Source of the DNA: an uncultured Nannocystaceae bacterium
Lineage (GTDB): Bacteria; Myxococcota_A; Polyangia; Nannocystales; Nannocystaceae
Length of the DNA stretch: 6,081 nt
Direction of reading: 5' to 3'
Assembly: GCA_938084085.1 (NCBI GenBank)
Contig: CALKDV010000388.1
Coordinates: 1 to 6,081 of the forward strand
Under the pieces are notes generated by a model. That model was not told where the DNA came from, made no database searches, and saw nothing but the letters and a program-made list of their open reading frames with translations. Both the position numbers and the translations under genes were made by a program. Numbering within the stretch: position 1 is the stretch's first letter; every line of letters begins with the position of its first letter. Shown here piece by piece: positions 1 through 5,516 of this stretch.

Positions 1-537
1 CTCGTCCATGCCCGCGGGCTGGAGCTTGATCCCGTATTGCGCGGTGGATCGCAAGAGCGCGGTCGTCGACCAGGGACGCCGAGTGTGATGTTGGCAGAGG
101 CGTTCGCGGTGGCCGCATCCGTGGCGGTGGCGGAGGTCGAGGACCGCCGCGCCCATACACAAGACCTCCGGCGGCGGCTGGTGGCCCTGGTGGAAGCCCA
201 CGACGGCGTGGTGCTCGGATCGGCGGCCCTTCAGGTGGGCAACACGGTGAGCGCTCGGTTCCCCGGATGCGAGGGGGCGACGTTGGCGATGGCGCTGGAT
301 CTGGAGGGCGCGTGTGTGTCCACGGGGTCCGCGTGCAGCTCGGGGGTGGCCAAGGCCTCTGCGACCATGCGGGCGATCGGGCTGTCGGATTCGGAGGGGC
401 AGCAGGTGATTCGAATTTCGCTGGGCAAAGATAATACCGCGGAGGAGCTTGAGCGGTTTGACGTGATGCTCGGCTCTGTGCTCGCCCAGATGCGGCGCAG
501 CGCTCGCCCAGAGCCGAAGGCTGGAGGTGCGGCGTGA
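1..537 (+). CDS. Cysteine desulfurase (NifS/IscS-type), C-terminal part
   Basis: This is a PLP-dependent class V aminotransferase-fold enzyme that removes sulfur from L-cysteine as a persulfide on its own catalytic cysteine, giving alanine. The reading frame is open from base 1, so the gene starts outside the window. The 178 residues visible are under half of the family's usual 380-400. The stretch GGSQERGRRPGT (fragment residues 15-26) matches the family's conserved GGxQExxxRxGT block. The catalytic loop STGSACSSG holds the active-site Cys, fragment residue 112 (codon 334-336). The family ending follows (MRAIGLSD, then VIRISLGKDNTAEEL). The PLP-binding lysine lies in the missing part. The stop codon overlaps the GTG start of mnmA (GTGA), so the two are probably co-translated and this enzyme is the likely sulfur donor for MnmA. 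IscS, NifS and a dedicated YrvO-like enzyme cannot be told apart from this fragment, so I give no symbol. Confidence 0.93.
   Translation, partial: LVHARGLELDPVLRGGSQERGRRPGTPSVMLAEAFAVAASVAVAEVEDRRAHTQDLRRRLVALVEAHDGVVLGSAALQVGNTVSARFPGCEGATLAMALDLEGACVSTGSACSSGVAKASATMRAIGLSDSEGQQVIRISLGKDNTAEELERFDVMLGSVLAQMRRSARPEPKAGGAA
523..527 (+). promoter_or_regulatory. Shine-Dalgarno site of mnmA
   Basis: GGAGG lies inside the last codons of the desulfurase gene, six bases before the GTG at 534. It is the clearest ribosome binding site in the window. It fixes the mnmA start at the overlapping GTG rather than at a later GTG (540, 543) or ATG, and supports translational coupling of the two genes. Confidence 0.75.
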
Positions 538-1610
538 GGGTGGTGTGCGCCATGTCTGGGGGCGTGGACTCCTCGGTCGCCGCAGCGCTTCTCGTGGAGC
601 AAGGCCTCGAGGTCGTTGGCATGACCATGAGGCTGTACGACGCGCGCGATCAGCCGCGGCGCGGGCGTGGTGGAACCTGCTGTTCGCCGGCGGAGGTGGA
701 CCTCGCGCAGCGGGCGTGCGAGCAGCTTGGGATCCCGCACTACGTGGTGGATGAGCAGCAGCGATTTCAGGAGGCCGTGATCGATGATTTCGCACGGGAG
801 TACGCGGCGGGCCGCACGCCGAATCCGTGCGCGCGGTGCAACGAACACGTGAAGTTTGGGCCGCTCTTGACCCGGGCACGCGCGTTGGGGGCCACGTACA
901 TGGCCACGGGACACTACGCGCGCATCGAGGACGGCGCGCTGCTTCGCGGTGTGGACCCCTCCAAAGACCAGAGTTACTTCTTGTTCGCCATGGGCAAAGA
1001 CATCCTGGCCGATGTCCGCTTTCCGCTCGGTGATTGGACCAAGGAGCGGGTGCGCGCCTACGCGCAAGATCGCAGCATGCCCAACTGGGACGCGCCCGAT
1101 AGCCAAGAGCTCTGCTTCGTCCCCGATGGCGACCACGGGGCCGTGGTTGAGCGGCGCGCGCAGGCGCTTGGACTTGGCGCCGCCTCCCTCGCTGAGGGAG
1201 AGGTGGTGGATGAAGACGGCCGCAGCCTCGGGACCCACAAGGGAATCCATCGCGTGACCGTGGGGCAACGCCGTGGGCTCGGCTTATCTTCTCCGCGGCC
1301 GCGCTATGTGCTGCGGGTGCTCCCTGAGGCGCGGCAAGTGGTCGTGGGGGACGCGGAGGCGCTGGCGCGTCGAGTCCTGGACGTGGCAGATTTTCGTCGC
1401 CTCGACGACATTAAAGACGACACACCGATCCCGTGCGCGGTTCAAATCCGCCATCGCGCGCCCGCCCAGCCCGCGACCTTGCGCGTGGTCGGGTCGCGGG
1501 CCACGGTGGAATTCGACGCGCCGGTCCGCGCGGTGGCGCCTGGACAGGCGGCGGTCGCGTTCGCGGGGGACCGGGTTCTCGGCGGAGGCTGGATCGAGAG
1601 CGCGCGCTGA
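534..1610 (+). CDS. mnmA: tRNA-specific 2-thiouridylase MnmA
   Basis: This cytoplasmic enzyme adenylates and then thiolates C2 of wobble uridine 34 in the tRNAs for Lys, Glu and Gln, giving s2U34. The 358-residue length fits the family (E. coli, 368). The N-terminal PP-loop ATP site is SGGVDSSVAA (residues 8-17). GGTCCSP (47-52) and RTPNPCARCNEHVKF (94-108) follow, with the first catalytic cysteine at C99. MATGHYAR (123-130) and DQSYFLF (145-151) are typical. SQELCFVPDGD (190-200) carries the second catalytic cysteine, C194. GTHKGIHRVTVGQRRGLG (233-250) opens the central domain, and a beta-barrel-like C-terminus completes the protein. Both catalytic cysteines are present, so the enzyme should be active. 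The GTG start overlaps the desulfurase stop and has a good ribosome binding site. The next gene, rnc, begins 51 bases downstream on the same strand, so it may share the transcript. Confidence 0.97.
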   Translation: MRVVCAMSGGVDSSVAAALLVEQGLEVVGMTMRLYDARDQPRRGRGGTCCSPAEVDLAQRACEQLGIPHYVVDEQQRFQEAVIDDFAREYAAGRTPNPCARCNEHVKFGPLLTRARALGATYMATGHYARIEDGALLRGVDPSKDQSYFLFAMGKDILADVRFPLGDWTKERVRAYAQDRSMPNWDAPDSQELCFVPDGDHGAVVERRAQALGLGAASLAEGEVVDEDGRSLGTHKGIHRVTVGQRRGLGLSSPRPRYVLRVLPEARQVVVGDAEALARRVLDVADFRRLDDIKDDTPIPCAVQIRHRAPAQPATLRVVGSRATVEFDAPVRAVAPGQAAVAFAGDRVLGGGWIESAR

Positions 1611-1661
1611 CCCGAGACGCACGACCTGACGACGCACCGAGTCATCACGAGAGACCACGCC

Positions 1662-2453
1662 ATGTACGCGCTTCCCCATCGACTGCTGAGCCTGCTGCAA
1701 CAGCCCCCTGAGTGCGAGGCGATGGCCGAGCGACTCGCGCCGCTCGAGGCGGCGCTTGGCTACACCTTTGCTCGGCGTGAGCTGCTTCGGGTGGCGCTCA
1801 CGCACCGCACCTACGCCCACGAGCAGCGGGACGGATGGGACAGCTACGGCGTGCTGGAATTCGTAGGGGACGCGGTCCTTGATTTGTTGATCGCACAGCG
1901 GCTGTGGCTCGATTTCCCCGACGCCGACGAGGGGGTGCTGACGCGACTGAGGACCGCGGTGGTCTCCGAGGCTCCGCTGGCGCGCTGCGCCGCTGGCATC
2001 GAGCTTGGGAGCTTCTTGTACTTGGGGCGGGGCGCCGAACTGCAGGGGATGCGCGCGCGCCCCAGCGTGCTCTCCGACGCGTTGGAGGCCGTGATCGCGG
2101 CGATATTTCTGGACGCTCAGCACGCCGGCCGCGACGCCTATGGGGCGGCGTGGGAGGTTGTGGAGCGGGTGATGGGCCCGCAGATCGACGCGGTGGGGAT
2201 CCACGACGGCGTCGACGCGAAGTCGCAGCTGCAGTGGCGGGTGCAAGAGATCCACAAGAGCAGCCCGCGCTATGAGGTGACCGAGACCGCAACGGCCTCC
2301 GAGTCGGGCGGGTCTTTGGCCCCGACCTTTGACGCGGTGGCGTGGGTCGACATCGACGGCGCGAGGACGGACCTCGGGCGAGGCCGCGGCGACAGCCGAC
2401 AAAAAGCCGAGACCGCGGCGGCGGCGGCGGCCCTCGTCGGCCTGCGCGCGTAG
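1662..2453 (+). CDS. rnc: Ribonuclease III
   Basis: This is a double-stranded-RNA endonuclease, a Mg2+-dependent homodimer that processes rRNA precursors and structured mRNAs. It has 263 residues (E. coli, 226). The nuclease domain spans about 25-170: LGYTF (32-36), ALTHR (45-49), the signature LEFVGDAVLDLL (65-76), DEGVLTRLRTAVVSE (89-103) and SDALEAVIAAIFLD (138-151). The double-stranded-RNA-binding domain spans about 186-263, with DAKSQLQ near its start and GRGDSRQKAETAAAAAAL near its end. The four metal-ligand acids aligned to E. coli E41, D45, D114 and E117 are present as E66, D70, D139 and E142, and E65 as E90. The residue aligned to E. coli E38 is G63. The loop between THR and LEF is about six residues longer than in E. 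coli. ATG 1662 has a GAGAG eight bases upstream; an internal ATG at 1722 (MAERLAPLEAALGYTF) would give 243 residues, nearer family length, so the start is uncertain. The C-terminus has a run of alanines from a CGG-type repeat. Confidence 0.95.
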   Translation: MYALPHRLLSLLQQPPECEAMAERLAPLEAALGYTFARRELLRVALTHRTYAHEQRDGWDSYGVLEFVGDAVLDLLIAQRLWLDFPDADEGVLTRLRTAVVSEAPLARCAAGIELGSFLYLGRGAELQGMRARPSVLSDALEAVIAAIFLDAQHAGRDAYGAAWEVVERVMGPQIDAVGIHDGVDAKSQLQWRVQEIHKSSPRYEVTETATASESGGSLAPTFDAVAWVDIDGARTDLGRGRGDSRQKAETAAAAAALVGLRA

Positions 2454-2471
2454 GGGCGTTTCGAGGGGGGC

Positions 2472-4259
2472 TTACGAACCAGCGGCGTTCGAGTCGATCC
2501 CTGTCTTGAGCCAAACAGAAATCCGCTGAATTGTCAGCATGCCGCCCACCTTGCCGAGATCGATGGCACCCTCGGCGTCCGGTTCGAGGCCTGAAAGCTC
2601 CACAACGAGGCGGGTGCTTAGGGTCTCAATGATCGCGTCTGCGTGGGCAGAGGCGTCGAGGCTTCGCAGCCGCGTGGTGAGCCCGTCGCGCAGGGCTGGA
2701 ACGAGCTGTCCGCGCGCGTCGAGCAAGTGGGCCCGTGCCCACGCAAGATCATCGACGGTGAGGGGGGCGAGGGCTCCTGCGCTACCCGGCAGTTGCTCGT
2801 GAACAAGCGCCGTGCGGATCAAGTCCCCGAGCCGCAGCTTCGCCGGATCGTCGACCCGGGTGACCCACGAGGGATCGACCTTGAATCCCCGCGCGTCGAA
2901 GACGAGTCGGGCGAGCGCGCCGGCTTGGGCGAGGATCACGGTCGCCTCGCGCACCGCGGCGCGAGAATCCATCGGCATCGTCGTCGTGCCCGGGATGCGC
3001 TTGGACGGGTCATCCGACGGTCCCGCGGGGCGCTCTGGAAACCACTCCACGAGCCCACGTAGCCAGGGCCCCCAGGGACGGTCGAGCAAGGAACCAGGCT
3101 GCGTCAACGAGACCTGGCCGCTCTTGTGCAGGGCGAGCGCCGCCTTCCGCAGGCGCGCGAGGGGGCCGTACCCCACCCGGAAGAGACCGCGCATCCCGAT
3201 GGCGTTCATGCGGCTGTGCACAAAGGGCAGCGGGTCCTCCTCGCCGACCTCCGCTGCCAGGAGCTCGAGGCCTAGATTGAGGGTGGCCTGCGCTTGGTCC
3301 ACGGCGCGGCGCTGGGACCCGTCATCTCCCGGCTCAAAGCGTTGGGCCGCCATGAGCTCGTTGACAAGGAGCAAAAATTCTCGCCCTCGGACGCCGCGCT
3401 CGTGGGGGCTCAGTCGTTCGAGGAGGGCCGCCAGCATCGGGCGCGGATGCAGGCTCAACAGGCGTTCGTCGTCCACGCGGCCGCCTTGCGGTTGGCCCTG
3501 GGGAGACGCGTGGGGGGCCGCGCTCTCCGACGTTGTGTCCTCGCCACGGGCCTCGTTGCGTGAGATCGGCGCAAACAATCGCATGGCCTCCTCCCACGAG
3601 GGGAACCCCTCATCGGCGAGTCGCCCGGCCCGCCATCGGTACTGCGCCTCCTCGAGTTCGGAGCCGAGGCTGTACTTGATGAACCGCACGAGTTGCGCGC
3701 CGGTCATGAGGTCGTCATGGTAGACGGCGTCGATGATCGCGAGGGCCTCGCGCCCGATCTCATCGTCCGGGACCCCCACGATGTAGTTGCCGTCCGGGGA
3801 CTCGTAGGTCGCGAGGGATTGCATGGTGGCGAGCGCTCGATCCTTCCATGCGTCGTCATCTGGCTCGGCCTCGGCGACGGCGGTGGTGGCCATGAGGGCG
3901 AGCACCCACAACTCCATGTCCATGGACTCCATGAGCGAGACGAGGCTCCCCCGCGGGGCTTGCTGCTCCCGCAGGCACGTGGCCACGCGAGACAACCACG
4001 TGCGCGCGGCCGGCGTGTGGAGTCGATCTCCTCGCCAGCCGTCAAAATCAACCACGGCGCGGAGCTGCTCCGGAGCCGCGTGGGGGATCAGCAGTTCGAG
4101 CCGCTGCTCTTTCGTCAGCGTGCGGGCGAGCGTGACGAATGTCGTGGCGGAGAGGCCCGGGATCAGCTCTGGGAGGTCGTCCCGAAGCTCGAGCGAGACT
4201 GGATCATTCATGATCGCAGCCAGGTCTCGCGGCGTGAGTGTGCGGATCCCCTTGGCCAT
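2472..4259 (-). CDS. Uncharacterised protein resembling the DUF6178 family
   Basis: The function is unknown. The 595-residue product is soluble-looking and mostly helical, with no signal peptide or membrane segment that I can see. Residues 1-234 contain VVDFDGWRGDRL (69-80) and, at 197-232, a conserved-looking block with LEEAQYRWRAGRLADEGFPSWEEA at its core. These resemble motifs I associate with DUF6178, found mainly in deltaproteobacterial lineages; this is recalled, not searched. A polar, low-complexity linker (about 235-262, rich in Ser, Gln, Gly and Pro) separates this from a C-terminal half, 263-595, rich in Leu and Ala. I prefer the ATG at 4259; an in-frame TTG at 4271 would add four residues. 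Neither has a strong ribosome binding site. The gene runs against both neighbours: 18 bases separate its stop from that of rnc, and 32 bases separate its start from tilS. The full-length frame and protein-like composition support a real gene rather than a GC-driven shadow, and no alternative plus-strand frame shows recognisable protein features. Confidence 0.8.
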   Translation of the reverse strand: MAKGIRTLTPRDLAAIMNDPVSLELRDDLPELIPGLSATTFVTLARTLTKEQRLELLIPHAAPEQLRAVVDFDGWRGDRLHTPAARTWLSRVATCLREQQAPRGSLVSLMESMDMELWVLALMATTAVAEAEPDDDAWKDRALATMQSLATYESPDGNYIVGVPDDEIGREALAIIDAVYHDDLMTGAQLVRFIKYSLGSELEEAQYRWRAGRLADEGFPSWEEAMRLFAPISRNEARGEDTTSESAAPHASPQGQPQGGRVDDERLLSLHPRPMLAALLERLSPHERGVRGREFLLLVNELMAAQRFEPGDDGSQRRAVDQAQATLNLGLELLAAEVGEEDPLPFVHSRMNAIGMRGLFRVGYGPLARLRKAALALHKSGQVSLTQPGSLLDRPWGPWLRGLVEWFPERPAGPSDDPSKRIPGTTTMPMDSRAAVREATVILAQAGALARLVFDARGFKVDPSWVTRVDDPAKLRLGDLIRTALVHEQLPGSAGALAPLTVDDLAWARAHLLDARGQLVPALRDGLTTRLRSLDASAHADAIIETLSTRLVVELSGLEPDAEGAIDLGKVGGMLTIQRISVWLKTGIDSNAAGS

Positions 4260-4291
4260 GGTGCGCGACAAGGTACCATCGCGGTATCGGA
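4260..4291. promoter_or_regulatory. Divergent intergenic gap of 32 bp
   Basis: This short space separates the start of the minus-strand DUF6178-like gene from the tilS ATG. It is too short for two back-to-back sigma70 promoters with leaders, so at least one promoter must lie inside the opposite gene's coding region. It contains GGTACC (4272-4277) and GGTATC (4283-4288), a near-repeat 11 bp apart. No confident -35/-10 pair could be assigned. Confidence 0.35.
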
Positions 4292-5383
4292 ATGGAAGCG
4301 CCTCGTCATCCAGATATTGCGCGCGCCCTCGGGGACGTGGGCCGGGCCTTGACCACGGCCGGCGTGGCGGACGGGGCCGGTGTGGTCGTGGGGTGCTCTG
4401 GGGGGGCGGACTCGGTCGCGCTGCTGGGGCTGCTTTGGCGTCTGGCCGGCAAGCGCGGTTGGAGGCTGGTGGTGGGTCACGTGGACCACGGCCTGCGGCC
4501 CGAGTCTGTGCGCGAAGCGCAGCAGGTCCGTGAGCTTTGTGCGGCCTTCGAACTCCCGTGTGAGATCACGCGAATCACGGTGGCACCGGGGCCCGACCTC
4601 GCGGCGCGGGCACGAGACCTGAGGCGGGAGAGCCTCCAAGAGCTCGGGCGGCGGCACGCGGCGAGCTGGATCGCCCTCGGGCATACGGCGACGGACCAGG
4701 TGGAGACCGTGCTGCTCAACCTTACGAGGGGCGCGGGCGTGGACGGACTCGGCGGGATGTCGCCTGCGGGCGACGGGGTCGTGCGACCTCTGCTCGGCAT
4801 GAGCCGCGCGCGGGTCCGGGACCTGGCGGGACGGATGCAGTTGCCCTTCGTGGACGACCCGAGCAATGACGACCGCAGGCATCCTCGAGTTCGGGTTCGG
4901 ATGGAGGTGCTGCCCCAACTTCGTCAGTTGAACCCCTCCCTCGAGCAGACCGTGAGCGAGGCCCTCACGCAGGTGCGTGCCGCGGCGGACCTCGTGCACG
5001 ACTTGGCCGGGGTGGCCCTCGCGAATCAGCTTGAGGTCGACGTGGGCGCGGGGAGCGGCCCACGAGGAGGCCAGCCCCCCCCGGGGCGTCGGGTGCGGCC
5101 CCAGGGGTGGCGCGCGATCCCGGCGGTGGTGCGGCTCCAGGCGCTTCGGGACTTTTGCGTGCGGGAAGGGGTGGACAGCGGAGAACTCGCGGTAGGTGCG
5201 CTCCGCGATGTCGACGCGGCGCTTTGCGAGTGGGACGCGCATCTCGAGGACGCCCGCCGCCCCGCAGTTTCGGGCGGGGCTCGCCCCAGGACATTTTGCG
5301 TTCACCCCGAACGCCGGCTATGCGTAGGCAGATGGGGGCTTCACGTCGAATACACGGGAGCAGAGGCGCCGGACGGGCCGTGA
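4292..5383 (+). CDS. tilS: tRNA(Ile)-lysidine synthetase TilS
   Basis: This enzyme uses ATP and lysine to convert wobble C34 of tRNA-Ile(CAU) to lysidine, switching the tRNA from Met to Ile identity so that AUA codons are read as Ile. It is essential in most bacteria. The 363-residue protein opens with the PP-loop SGGADS (36-41), then HVDHGLR (63-69), GHTATDQVETVLLNLTRGAG (130-149), RPLL (165-168), DDPSN (188-192) and RVRMEVLPQL (201-210), all in family order. After about residue 215 comes a less conserved helical domain, with a Gly/Pro/Arg-rich stretch at about 253-270 containing an eight-C tract. Length in the family varies widely (E. coli, 432). I chose ATG 4292. The frame extends upstream to a GTG at 4238, but that would overlap the divergent gene, and the extra 18 residues look unlike a TilS N-terminus. 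The ribosome binding site is weak. The gene is followed by ftsH, a common neighbour in bacteria. Confidence 0.95.
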   Translation: MEAPRHPDIARALGDVGRALTTAGVADGAGVVVGCSGGADSVALLGLLWRLAGKRGWRLVVGHVDHGLRPESVREAQQVRELCAAFELPCEITRITVAPGPDLAARARDLRRESLQELGRRHAASWIALGHTATDQVETVLLNLTRGAGVDGLGGMSPAGDGVVRPLLGMSRARVRDLAGRMQLPFVDDPSNDDRRHPRVRVRMEVLPQLRQLNPSLEQTVSEALTQVRAAADLVHDLAGVALANQLEVDVGAGSGPRGGQPPPGRRVRPQGWRAIPAVVRLQALRDFCVREGVDSGELAVGALRDVDAALCEWDAHLEDARRPAVSGGARPRTFCVHPERRLCVGRWGLHVEYTGAEAPDGP

Positions 5384-5410
5384 GGTCCTCGCGCCCCTCC
5401 GCACGGACGA

Positions 5411-5437
5411 GCAAAATCCGCAAAACGCGCACATCGA
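5411..5437 (+). repeat. Short 9-bp-period direct repeat downstream of tilS
   Basis: GCAAAATCC is followed at once by GCAAAACGC and then by a more degenerate GCACATCGA, each unit nine bases. The copies lie 28 bases after the tilS stop and just upstream of the candidate ftsH promoter. Their position and spacing are visible, but a role is not; chance similarity is quite possible in so short a repeat. Confidence 0.3.
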
Positions 5438-5440
5438 AAC

Positions 5441-5468
5441 TTGTGCCTCCTGCGTTCGGTCTTAGGAT
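5441..5468 (+). promoter_or_regulatory. Candidate sigma70-type promoter for ftsH
   Basis: TTGTGC (5441-5446) and TAGGAT (5463-5468) are separated by 16 bases and lie 48 bases before the ftsH start. The match to TTGACA is three of six and to TATAAT four of six. The placement between genes is reasonable and the local AT content is higher than in the flanking tilS gene, but the match is weak, so this is a candidate only. Confidence 0.3.
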
Positions 5469-5483
5469 GGCGTTCTCTCACCC

Positions 5484-5502
5484 GGCGTCGCATGCTGACG
5501 CC
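5484..5502. repeat. Hairpin-forming inverted repeat in the ftsH leader
   Basis: GGCGTC (5484-5489) and GACGCC (5497-5502) form a perfect six-base-pair stem with a seven-base loop (GCATGCT), ending 14 bases before the ftsH GTG. It could be an RNA hairpin near the ribosome binding region or a small protein-binding palindrome. The following sequence is only partly T-rich (TCTTTGAT), so it does not make a good intrinsic terminator. Confidence 0.45.
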
Positions 5503-5516
5503 TCTTTGATCACGTC

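Noticed and set aside
231..1268. 345-codon open frame on the minus strand opposite the desulfurase and mnmA
   Set aside because: It runs antisense to two clearly identified genes, shows no recognisable motif, and has the Arg/His/Pro-rich look of a GC-driven shadow frame.
1284..2402. 372-codon open frame on the minus strand opposite mnmA and rnc
   Set aside because: It overlaps well-supported genes on the other strand and its composition (Arg, His, Val, Pro) is that of a shadow; it has no domain features.
2414..2430. CGG trinucleotide run near the end of rnc
   Set aside because: It encodes an alanine stretch in the last helix of the RNA-binding domain, which is usually Ala-rich, and is expected in GC-rich DNA.
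2454..2471. Possible bidirectional terminator between the converging rnc and DUF6178-like genes
   Set aside because: Only a four-pair stem (TTCG/CGAA) with a large loop can be drawn here and there is no T-tract on either strand.
2812..3723. 303-codon plus-strand open frame opposite the DUF6178-like gene
   Set aside because: It is very rich in Ser and Arg with no motif, while the minus-strand frame is longer, protein-like and contains family-like blocks.
4253..4279. Possible tilS promoter (TTGGCC, 15-base spacer, TACCAT)
   Set aside because: The spacer is too short and transcription would begin only a few bases before the start codon.
4208..5305. 365-codon open frame on the minus strand opposite tilS
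   Set aside because: The plus-strand frame is TilS by several motifs, and the antisense product has no recognisable features.
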